Shown here one piece after another: positions 7,525 through 15,501 of a DNA stretch of 64,000 nt (the first letter of the stretch is position 1; the number at the start of each line of letters is the position of its first letter). The stretch is from CAZQYC01 sp964597495 (GTDB lineage: Bacteria; Pseudomonadota; Gammaproteobacteria; Steroidobacterales; Steroidobacteraceae). The notes below the pieces were generated by a model that did no database searches, was not told where the DNA came from, and worked only from the letters and a program-made list of their open reading frames with translations. The position numbers and the translations under genes are program-made. Location: assembly GCA_964597495.1 (NCBI GenBank), contig CAZQYC010000006.1, positions 1 to 64,000 of the forward strand. The letters are read 5' to 3'.

Positions 7525-8291
7525 TCGTGTATTTCCTCGTTGTCGTTACGGGTAGTGAACACCACATCGCCGCGATATTCAAAGCGCCACAAAAAACGCC
7601 GGGCGATGTAGCCGCGTGCGCCGGCAGTTACGTATCCAAGTTGATCGGTTCGATCCGCCGCTCGAACTAGCGTGGACCGGGGCGATGTCTTGATCACGCC
7701 CGTGCCGATGCCGACGTAGGGGCTAATCCACCACTCCGGCGCGAAGGTGTGATTGATGCCGATCGATCCGATGAGGTTGTCCGAGCGGCTGCCGATTGCG
7801 TTTGCCACCGCGAGTTCGGTGGTCAGGTGTTCGCTGATGCCATATCCCGTGAAGATCGAGATCAAGCTCAGGCCGCCAAAACGTCCGGCGAAAGCGCCCC
7901 CTTCCCAGCGCCGCGTGCTGAAGTCCTGGCGTGTCGGTTCGGGGATGTCGATGGGCTCGCCGGAAACTTCCAGCGTGGCGACCATTTGTTCGCGCGCTAC
8001 CCAGCCCTCGATTTGCCGTTCGGTCCGTACGTAAAACCAATCGGTGCGGCGCTTTAAAATATCGACTTTGTCGTCGCGGCCCACGACGTGGAACACCGGA
8101 TAGCCGACACCGGGGCCGGTATGCATTTCCAAGTAAGGGTCGGCTACGACGGCTTGACGCAGCGGATCTTTCGCGAACCAATGCTTCGGATTGAAGTTCG
8201 AAAGAAAGCCGTCGGCTCTTGCCGACGTTGCGGCGAGCCCTTGGAGCAGCAGCGCTCCAAGGCAAAGGGTCAGCCAGTCGCGCACCGTCAA
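7494..8291 (-). CDS. SH3-domain plus outer-membrane barrel protein
   Basis: About 265 aa. The start is taken as TTG at 8291, whose TTGA overlaps the stop of the upstream gene; GTG at 8285 is equally possible. Although the frame is open to 8507, that part lies inside the upstream gene. A signal peptide (LCLGALLLQGLAATSARA) is followed by an SH3b module at about 45-100 (LEMHTGPGVGYPVFHVVG, DWFYVRTERQIEGWVAREQ). A barrel ending in WKLGLAFFF completes it. The SH3 part may grip peptidoglycan or a partner while the barrel sits in the outer membrane. Second gene of the leftward operon. Confidence 0.83.
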   Translation of the reverse strand: MTVRDWLTLCLGALLLQGLAATSARADGFLSNFNPKHWFAKDPLRQAVVADPYLEMHTGPGVGYPVFHVVGRDDKVDILKRRTDWFYVRTERQIEGWVAREQMVATLEVSGEPIDIPEPTRQDFSTRRWEGGAFAGRFGGLSLISIFTGYGISEHLTTELAVANAIGSRSDNLIGSIGINHTFAPEWWISPYVGIGTGVIKTSPRSTLVRAADRTDQLGYVTAGARGYIARRFLWRFEYRGDVVFTTRNDNEEIHEWKLGLAFFF

Positions 8292-11128
8292 TTTTCGGGG
8301 GCGAGGAACGGATCGTTGTAGTACTGCGCGCCGATGTCGAGCCACTCGGATATCAACCGTTGTTCCGCTACTGAGAGAAAACCCGCATGGCTCGCCGCAT
8401 TCACTGCCGTGAAGAACCGCGAGATGCGCGCATTTGCCGCTGACATCGACCCGCTGACGACTTGGAATTGAATACATACGCCGGTCGTCGGGTCGGTCTG
8501 CAAGCACACGTCTTGCAGCGTCATAGTAGCATTTAGTTCTTGAGCATTATGATTAAACAGCAGTTTTTGATATGACGTGTAGCGTTCGGGCACGTCTACG
8601 GATGCTGTATTGGACAAATCCAATTGGCCAGCCGGCACTTGAGCCTGGTTCATTCCATTTTGCGGCGCGTGGCAAGTGGTGCACTTGTTGTTTGCCGTGC
8701 CGGAGATGCGATCCAAATCCCACAGCGGCTGTATATGAGTTGGATAGTTGATCACGACGCGACACGTGCCGCCCCAATTGCGCTCGCAGGCCGGAGACGT
8801 GGGGGCTGGTGTGCCAAGCGTCGTTTGGCATACGTGCTTAATCGTCGGATCGCCGGCGTCGTTCGCAATGTCCGTTGCGCCTGCCGAATAGCAGTAGTCG
8901 AAGCTCGCATCCTTCGCTCGACCGGCGGTCACCGGATTGGTCCAAAGATCGTTGTAGATGACGTCGACGCTGAGCGAACACGCTGAAGGTCCCGGCGTCA
9001 GGAAACACATCCTGCGCGCGCGTGCTTGCGCCATGGTTTCGCTTGCATTGCCTTGCAGCGCCGAATCGGTGTTGGGGAATAAACCCGACGCCGGAGCGCC
9101 CGGGTTTACCGAAGCGAAAAGGTTCGAGCGTCCATGCGATCGCGGGTTCGCCGTGGGCGAGTTCGGCGTATGGCAGCCATTGCAAGTCATCACTTCGCCG
9201 ACTTGAACCTGCAGCCAGTTCCGATGCAGCGGACTAATGCGGCGCGCGTTGCGATCGATCATCGTCAATTGAATGGGTACGTTTGCCGGCACGCGCACGC
9301 GCACGGAACCGTCCGGCTCGATCGGCGCGTAGCCTAAAATCTCGCGCATGAACCGTCCGGTCGGCCCAAAGGCGGTGTTATCGATATCGCGAACGTCGTC
9401 GTCCGGAAGCGAAACGGCCTTTTCGACTCGTAAGAACGCGGCGGGGCGAGTCGTGACCGAGGCATTCGCTGGATTGCGGATGCCCGTAATGCCACCCGGC
9501 GCGCTGTCCATGCCGTCCAGATCGTAGACGCTTTTGATGTCGATGATGCCGGATGCTTGCGTATTCAGCGTCTGCGCATAGTCGAGGCCCGCAACGCGGT
9601 CCAAGATGACCGGGGGGATCGTACGCGGAGCCGCCGCCACGACATCGCCATAGATGAACCCTTCTTCCGGCAGCACGATGGGGATCTGCGTGCCTTGGCT
9701 TAAGTCATAAATGTAAATTCCATAGAGGGGGGCAGCGGCCATCAGCGTCGGGTCGGCCAGATTCCGGTCGGTGCAGGGAAGCTTGAGCGCAGCAGGATCG
9801 AATTCCGCGTTGGGGTCGTATTGACCGGCTGTATCGAGCGGAATCGTCGTGAGCCGACACTGGCTCCAGCTCACGAGCAGACGGTTCGAGCCGTCGGGCA
9901 AGGGATAGGCCGATCGATAACGACCGCCTGGCGAATAGCCGGGATCGTTCGTCCTCGTCGTTTCCGGATTGGTATAGACGGTGGTGGCAGGTACGCGCGC
10001 GAAAGCCGGTCCGCTCATTCCCGCGTTCGGCAGGGTCGGCTGAGTGTTTTCAACGTAGGTGCTGAGGTCGATGCTGACTAAGTCGCCCGCTTCTTCGGTG
10101 CCGGTAAATGGCCGGATCAATGCCAGAATGCGTCCGTCCTGCAGCTGGCGCGGCGATAAAAATTGAACGACATTGTTGGTCAGCGGTATACCGTTCGGCG
10201 TCGCCGGGCGTACCAGTCCGATGGCATGCGTTGCGTTTTGCTTGCCGTACAACAACTCGAGTCCGGAGCCGTCCGGGTTCATTTTATAAAGCGCAACATG
10301 GTCGGTGTTACCGGCACCGTCCCAGCGGCTAAACACGATTTGCCCGTTCGACATGACGGCGGAATCGAGATCGTGACTTTGATTGAATGAAATTTGGCGA
10401 ATGCCGCCGCCGTCCTTGTCCATGATGTGCAGGTTCAACGCCGGTTCCTGATCGTTCTCGTCCTGCGCTTGATACTGAGGTTTGTTCTCGTCGAGTAGGA
10501 CGGCCTGCGCCGTGCGCTGGCGCGACGACGAAAATACGATGCGGCCGTCCGGCAAGTAGTGCGGAAACCGATCGTTGAATTTCGGGGCATCGTTGCTCGG
10601 TGCAGGCGGATCCACCAGCAAGGGGCGCAACGTGGCCGACGGAATGTCGTATTCGTAGATGTCCCAGCTCTGCCGTTGGTTTTGCTCCTGCGTATTCGGG
10701 CGGAACGGAAACCGCATCGCGAAAATCACTTTCCTGCCGTCGAAGGAGACATCCACGTCGCGGACGTCGCCAAGTCCCTTGGTCAGTGCACCGGTCAAGT
10801 TGGTTTCAACCGCGCTTGGACTTGCGCTCGCTCGCATATACAAATCGACGCCCGAATCGAAGACACGCGTTCGCAGCACATTGGGCGGCCTTTGCATTTG
10901 GGACTGGCGCGTGGGCACCGGACGTTTCGTGTAGAAAATCGGGAAATCTACGGTGATCGGGTCCGCGCCTTGTCCTTGGCCGGTGCCAAGGGTGATTTGA
11001 TCCGATCCGGGATCGCCGCCGCCGCAAGCTCCGGCAAGCGCAGCGACGCTGGCGAACAAGGCGACGCGTTGCAGTCGCAGACGTGCGGGAAATGCATTCT
11101 TGGGTTCGATGTTAGCCATGATGACCAT
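8288..11128 (-). CDS. HzsA-related lipoprotein with beta-propeller and two CxxCH haem motifs
   Basis: 946 aa, first gene of the leftward operon. The lipoprotein signal has lipobox LAGACGGGD (Cys about 35). The middle has PD40/TolB-like propeller blades (DVSFDGRKVIFAMRF, HYLPDGRIVFSSSR, NLHIMDKDGGGIRQIS, GQIVFSRWDG). Two c-type haem motifs are C649NGCH and C816TTCH. The architecture matches proteins annotated as related to the hydrazine synthase alpha subunit, but that name reflects domain likeness only; there is no sign of anammox metabolism. I infer a secreted redox protein that may bind two haems. Substrate unknown. Confidence 0.85.
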   Translation of the reverse strand: MVIMANIEPKNAFPARLRLQRVALFASVAALAGACGGGDPGSDQITLGTGQGQGADPITVDFPIFYTKRPVPTRQSQMQRPPNVLRTRVFDSGVDLYMRASASPSAVETNLTGALTKGLGDVRDVDVSFDGRKVIFAMRFPFRPNTQEQNQRQSWDIYEYDIPSATLRPLLVDPPAPSNDAPKFNDRFPHYLPDGRIVFSSSRQRTAQAVLLDENKPQYQAQDENDQEPALNLHIMDKDGGGIRQISFNQSHDLDSAVMSNGQIVFSRWDGAGNTDHVALYKMNPDGSGLELLYGKQNATHAIGLVRPATPNGIPLTNNVVQFLSPRQLQDGRILALIRPFTGTEEAGDLVSIDLSTYVENTQPTLPNAGMSGPAFARVPATTVYTNPETTRTNDPGYSPGGRYRSAYPLPDGSNRLLVSWSQCRLTTIPLDTAGQYDPNAEFDPAALKLPCTDRNLADPTLMAAAPLYGIYIYDLSQGTQIPIVLPEEGFIYGDVVAAAPRTIPPVILDRVAGLDYAQTLNTQASGIIDIKSVYDLDGMDSAPGGITGIRNPANASVTTRPAAFLRVEKAVSLPDDDVRDIDNTAFGPTGRFMREILGYAPIEPDGSVRVRVPANVPIQLTMIDRNARRISPLHRNWLQVQVGEVMTCNGCHTPNSPTANPRSHGRSNLFASVNPGAPASGLFPNTDSALQGNASETMAQARARRMCFLTPGPSACSLSVDVIYNDLWTNPVTAGRAKDASFDYCYSAGATDIANDAGDPTIKHVCQTTLGTPAPTSPACERNWGGTCRVVINYPTHIQPLWDLDRISGTANNKCTTCHAPQNGMNQAQVPAGQLDLSNTASVDVPERYTSYQKLLFNHNAQELNATMTLQDVCLQTDPTTGVCIQFQVVSGSMSAANARISRFFTAVNAASHAGFLSVAEQRLISEWLDIGAQYYNDPFLAPEN

Positions 11129-11360
11129 CGTGAAAAACGCTTGCTCGTGGTTGCTGCAGATTCCTCTGCTCAGGTTCGGTCTTACGTCCTCTATGCCGCG
11201 CCTCTACATAATTCGCGACACGACATAGTGATTGGCGACATATTCCGCAGTCCGTTAACAACTTCACAGATGTCTGCACGCCAATCGGCTCTGCTATGCG
11301 CAGTCGATTTCGTACCGACCGAATCTTGTGTCCTTGTCGTCTTGCGAAGTGACGTTCTAC

Positions 11361-11376
11361 TGTGACGAACTTCACA
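11361..11376. promoter_or_regulatory. CRP/Clp-type binding site
   Basis: TGTGA-cgaact-TCACA, a perfect match to the CRP core TGTGA-N6-TCACA. It is placed 233 bases upstream of the HzsA-related start and 288 bases upstream of the 11664 start. It could control either or both operons. No CRP gene is in the window. Confidence 0.6.
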
Positions 11377-11502
11377 AGCGAAGCTGCTTCTACTGTGCGC
11401 CAAGACTATACGCACGACTGTTTTGACGGTAGCTGTCTGCACCTACCGACGTCTGGCTGGTGAGACAGTTACGAGCGTTGTTGTCGGTGCGTATATTGCG
11501 CC

Positions 11503-11557
11503 GCCAGTGGAAGTGGGCCAGTGGAAGCGGACCAATTGAAGCGGATGTGCGAAGCGG
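11503..11557. repeat. 14-base tandem array, four copies
   Basis: gccagtggaagtgg, gccagtggaagcgg, accaattgaagcgg, atgtgcgaagcgg (the last is 13 bases). Each unit splits into two heptamers, one of gccagtg type and one of gaagcgg type. It lies about 100 bases upstream of the 11664 start codon. Confidence 0.85.
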
Positions 11558-11663
11558 ATTTAGTGAAACCGATGAGAGTGGGACCGGTCGCCGCTAAGGA
11601 TGAACTGCCACGAGGGCAGGGCGAAAAACGTTTTTGTTGACGACTTACGAGAGTTGGTAGGCT

Positions 11664-12857
11664 ATGAAACTTAAGAAATTGCCCGGCAAATCTAGCCTGG
11701 CTGGCGCGATGGCGCTGGCACTGGGGTTGACCCTCGCGGGGTGGCAAAGTTCTGCGCTGGCCGACGCGCGCACGCAGGCAAAGCGCCTCCACGACCGTAT
11801 CGCCGGCGTGCCGCCGAACGACGCGGTGCTTACGCAAATGGCGGCGTACATTACGGGCGGCAATAACATTGCCGCGGCCGCTTTGGCGACCGACAACAGC
11901 GCGTTCTATAACGGCACGCTGAAAAATTTCGCCGCTCCTTGGACGAATCGCGATTCGGACATTTTCGTTTCGCTCAATGACTACACCGCGACCGTCATCG
12001 GCATGGTTCGCGACGACGTACCGTTCAATACGGTGCTGTCGGACGACATTTTGTATGTGGGCAGCGGGGTCTCGCCGGCCTATTCGCCGTCGAACAATGC
12101 GCACTATCTCGCGATGGAAGCCAACAATGCGGATTTGAAGACGGTGCTCACGCGCACGACGCAATCGTCGCTGACCGGAATTCCCTCGTCGGCGACCGCC
12201 GGTATCTTTACGACTCGCGGCGCCGCCAAGTCGTTCTTCGTCGCAGGTACCAATCGAGCGATGTTCCGCTTCACGATGTTGAATCACTTGTGCCACGACA
12301 TGGAGCAAGTGCATGACACCTCGCGAGCGCCGGACCGCATTCGGCAGGACGTGAGCCGCAGCCCCGGTGGCGATAGCCGCGTCTTCTTGAACAACTGCGT
12401 GGGGTGCCACAGCGGCATGGATCCGATGGCGCAAGCGTTTGCCTATTACAACTACAACGAGACCGATGCCGCCAACGATGTCGGGCAGATCGAATACACG
12501 CCCGGCGTCGTGCAGCCGAAGTACCTGATCAATTCCGACAACTTCAAGCCTGGCTTCGTGACGCCGAACGACAACTGGGAGAACCGCTGGCGCCAGGGCA
12601 ACAACCAACTCCTGGGCTGGTCGTCGTCGCTTCCCGGCAGCGGCAGCGGTGCGAAGTCGATGGGCATGGAGCTCGCTAACAGCGACGCCTTTGCGCAGTG
12701 CCAAGTCGAAAAAGTTTTCAAGCGCGTTTGTTTCCGTGCGCCGAGCGATACCGCGGACCGTACTGAAGTGACGCGCATCGTCGGTGTCTTCCGATCCAAC
12801 AACTACAGCCTCAAACGAGTGTTCCAAGAGGCTGGCGTCTACTGCATGGGGCAATAA
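11664..12857 (+). CDS. exported protein with one c-type haem motif
   Basis: 397 aa with a signal peptide (about 1-34, ending SALADA). The only recognised motif is C245VGCH in FLNNCVGCHSGMDPMAQAF, which resembles the haem-binding end of planctomycete-type DUF1585/1588 cytochromes. The rest, including LNDYTATVIGMVRDDVPFNTVLSDDILYVG, is conserved-looking but not assigned to a family I know. First gene of the rightward three-gene operon; the next start is 3 bases after its stop. It may be a monohaem electron carrier or a matrix protein that binds haem; the sequence does not decide this. Confidence 0.8.
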   Translation: MKLKKLPGKSSLAGAMALALGLTLAGWQSSALADARTQAKRLHDRIAGVPPNDAVLTQMAAYITGGNNIAAAALATDNSAFYNGTLKNFAAPWTNRDSDIFVSLNDYTATVIGMVRDDVPFNTVLSDDILYVGSGVSPAYSPSNNAHYLAMEANNADLKTVLTRTTQSSLTGIPSSATAGIFTTRGAAKSFFVAGTNRAMFRFTMLNHLCHDMEQVHDTSRAPDRIRQDVSRSPGGDSRVFLNNCVGCHSGMDPMAQAFAYYNYNETDAANDVGQIEYTPGVVQPKYLINSDNFKPGFVTPNDNWENRWRQGNNQLLGWSSSLPGSGSGAKSMGMELANSDAFAQCQVEKVFKRVCFRAPSDTADRTEVTRIVGVFRSNNYSLKRVFQEAGVYCMGQ

Positions 12858-12860
12858 GCC

Positions 12861-15446
12861 ATGAAGCACGAGTCCATGATTTCTCAATTGCCCGCCAAGC
12901 TTCGCTTAAGCGTAGTCGCGTCGATGTTGTTGGTGCTGAGCGCCTGCGGTGGCGGTGCGCCTACGACTCAGAACCAACAGACTTCGCCCGGATCGGCGAG
13001 TGCGAATGACTATAAGGGTCCGACCGCTGCCAATGGCGACGTCAGTGCGTTTCAAATCAACGTTTGGAACAATTTGCGCGACGATAGCCGTTGCGGTACT
13101 TGCCACAACGCAACGCAGTCTCCCCGCTTCGTACGCTCGGACGATATCAATCTCGCTTATCAAGAGGCGAATACCGTGGTCGATTTGACCAATCCGGGGT
13201 TGTCGCGCATGGTCGCCAAGGTGGCCGGCGGACACCACTGCTGGGAAACCAGCAATTCGGTTTGCGCTACGCAGCTTACAAATTGGATTACGGCATGGGC
13301 GAACGTAACGGCCGGTGGCGGGGGCAAAACGATCCAACTCGTTGCGCCGACGTTGAAGGATCCCGGCGCCAGCAAGGCTTTCCCGCTCGATCCGAGCTTG
13401 TTCGCCACCACCGTTTATCCCGTGCTTGTCGATGCGGATAAAGGCAATTGCGGCCGCTGTCACTCGGCCGATTCCACCACCAAGCAGCAACCGTACTTCG
13501 CAACGAAGCCCGCTACGAACTCGCCGGCGGACGTCGCCGCTGCGCTAGCAACCTCGTACGCGCAGGTGCAGCCGAAGATCAATCTCGACGCGCCCGCAAG
13601 TTCTCGCTTGGTCGTGCGCCTACGCGACGAATCGCATAATTGCTGGCGCGTGAACGGCGCGACCGTCGTTAGCTGCGTGGATAGTTCGAAGATGATGGAA
13701 GACGCGATTGTCGCCTTCGCGAACGGAATCACCGTTACGCCGATTCCGGCGCAGTGGAAGGTCAGTAAGTCGCTGACGATGTACGACGGCACGGTCGCGA
13801 GCGGCGGTACGCGTTATGACAACAACGTCATCGCGATGTATCAATTCAAGGAAGGCAATGATCCCGATCCGAATGCCCGCTTGATGGCGCATGACACGAG
13901 CGGTATCGATCCGGCGGTCCATCTCACGCTGTCGGGCGGCTATCAGTGGGTCGGCGGTTGGGGCATTCAATTCACGGGCGGTAAAGCGCAAGGCTCGACG
14001 ACCGCGAGCAAGAAAATCCGCGACATGATCGTCTCGACCGGCGAGTTCTCGATCGAAGCGTGGGCCGCGCCGGCGAACGTGACGCAAGAGGAGTCGCGTA
14101 TCGTGACTTACTCGGGCGGCTTGACCACCCGTAATTTCATGCTCGGTCAATCGCTCTATAACTACGATTTCTTCACGCGCAGCAGCGTGGACGCGTCCGG
14201 CATGCGTCAACTGTCGACGCCCGACGCACAGCGCGCTCTACAAGCGACGCTGCAGCACGTCGTCGTAACTTATAGCCCGGGAACGGGACGGCGCATCTAC
14301 GTGAACGGCGCGTACACGAATACGATGGATCAATCGGTGGGCAACCTGGCTAACTGGGACGACGCTTTGGTGCTGATCCTTGGCAACGAGGCCGGCAACA
14401 ACCGTCCTTGGTACGGCACGCTGAAGATGGTGGCGATACACAATCGCGCCTTGACGGCCGCGCAAATCAAGCAGAATTTCGATGCCGGCGTCGGCGAAAA
14501 ATACTTCGTGCTGTTTAGCGTCAGCCACTTGGTGAACGTACCGCAAGCCTACGTCATGTTCGAGGTGAGTCAGTACGATAGCTATGCCTATCTATTCAAA
14601 GATCCGAAGTTCATCAGCCTCGATCCGACGGCATTGCCGGGCACCATCCCGATCAAGGGCATGCGCATCGGCGTGAATGGCGCCGAACCGGCGGTGGGCC
14701 AGGCCTACAAGACGCTCAATACGACGGTGACGGACTCGATTTACAGCTCGGTCGGCGGCGCGAGCCTGTCGAGCGTGGGCACGATCATCGGGTTGGAGCG
14801 CGGTCCTGCGGCCGACGAATTCTTCCTCACCTTCGAACAGATCGGTACCAACGTCGATGCACGAACGGAGCCGGCGCCGTTGACTCCCGCCGTGCCGTCG
14901 AATTCGCCGCGGCCGTCGGATATCGGGGTTCGCACCTTCGACGGCATCAACGACACGCTGTCGCAGGTGACGGGCATTAGCAAAAATGCGAGCGGTCCGA
15001 AGGCGACCTTCGACAATTTGCGCCGTGGATTACCGGCGACCGCCGATTTCGGCTCGTTCCTGTATTCGCATCAGATGGGGGTCTCGCAGTTGGCGATCAC
15101 CTATTGCAATGCGCTCGTCGACGACACGACGGGAATTCGTACGGCCTTCTTCGGCGCGGGAATCAATGCCGCCTTGGCTTCGAATCTCACGCTGCAAGCG
15201 GACATCGATGCCGTGATCAATCCGATCGTGGACAAGGTGGCCGGCATCGGCGTCAGCAATCAGCCGAGCGTGGCGTTGCGAGCCGAGTTGCAAGGGCTCA
15301 TTGCTAATACGAGCACGACGGGTTCGGCAGGCCGTTCGCTGGGACTGTGTGCCGGCACGAACTCCTGCGGCGGCACGCGCACGGCGACGGCGATTAAAGC
15401 GGCTTGCGCAGTGGGTTTGGGTTCAGCCGTCATGCTTGTCAATTGA
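12861..15446 (+). CDS. LamG-domain lipoprotein with two CxxCH haem motifs
   Basis: 861 aa. The signal ends in a lipobox LVLSACGGG (Cys about 29). Haem-type motifs are C78GTCH and C197GRCH, each followed by a similar block ending in HHCWETSN or HNCWRVNG, so the N-terminal third looks like a tandem duplication of a cytochrome-like module. A LamG/concanavalin-A-like domain follows at about 340-550 (FSIEAWAAPANV, HVVVTYSPGTGRRIYVNG, MVAIHNRALTAAQIKQNFDAG). The C-terminal 300 residues are unassigned and end Cys-rich. LamG domains bind glycans or proteins, so this protein may hold redox partners at the cell surface. Confidence 0.82.
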   Translation: MKHESMISQLPAKLRLSVVASMLLVLSACGGGAPTTQNQQTSPGSASANDYKGPTAANGDVSAFQINVWNNLRDDSRCGTCHNATQSPRFVRSDDINLAYQEANTVVDLTNPGLSRMVAKVAGGHHCWETSNSVCATQLTNWITAWANVTAGGGGKTIQLVAPTLKDPGASKAFPLDPSLFATTVYPVLVDADKGNCGRCHSADSTTKQQPYFATKPATNSPADVAAALATSYAQVQPKINLDAPASSRLVVRLRDESHNCWRVNGATVVSCVDSSKMMEDAIVAFANGITVTPIPAQWKVSKSLTMYDGTVASGGTRYDNNVIAMYQFKEGNDPDPNARLMAHDTSGIDPAVHLTLSGGYQWVGGWGIQFTGGKAQGSTTASKKIRDMIVSTGEFSIEAWAAPANVTQEESRIVTYSGGLTTRNFMLGQSLYNYDFFTRSSVDASGMRQLSTPDAQRALQATLQHVVVTYSPGTGRRIYVNGAYTNTMDQSVGNLANWDDALVLILGNEAGNNRPWYGTLKMVAIHNRALTAAQIKQNFDAGVGEKYFVLFSVSHLVNVPQAYVMFEVSQYDSYAYLFKDPKFISLDPTALPGTIPIKGMRIGVNGAEPAVGQAYKTLNTTVTDSIYSSVGGASLSSVGTIIGLERGPAADEFFLTFEQIGTNVDARTEPAPLTPAVPSNSPRPSDIGVRTFDGINDTLSQVTGISKNASGPKATFDNLRRGLPATADFGSFLYSHQMGVSQLAITYCNALVDDTTGIRTAFFGAGINAALASNLTLQADIDAVINPIVDKVAGIGVSNQPSVALRAELQGLIANTSTTGSAGRSLGLCAGTNSCGGTRTATAIKAACAVGLGSAVMLVN

Positions 15447-15491
15447 TGCTTGTGAGTAGCGCCAGATAAGTTAGAGCAGATAAGTTAGAGA
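15432..15491. repeat. two successive 14-base tandem duplications
   Basis: atgcttgtcaattg / atgcttgtgagtag at 15432-15445 and 15446-15459, then agataagttagagc / agataagttagaga at 15464-15477 and 15478-15491. They fill the gap between the LamG and DUF1501-like genes and overlap the end of the first. Confidence 0.8.
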
Positions 15492-15501
15492 GAGACTCCT
15501 C

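Larger units (their letters stand above)
11129..11663. other. divergent promoter region between two exported-redox operons
   Basis: 535 bases with no convincing gene. It contains a perfect CRP-type dyad at 11361-11376 and a 14-base tandem array at 11503-11557. An isolated ttcaca half-site lies near 11262-11267. No clear sigma-70 promoter stands out. Confidence 0.7.

Noticed and set aside
11469..12887. 472-codon open frame antisense to the one-haem protein
   Set aside because: Long antisense frames are common in this GC-rich DNA; the product is His/Arg/Val-rich and lacks motifs, while the sense frame has a signal peptide and CxxCH.
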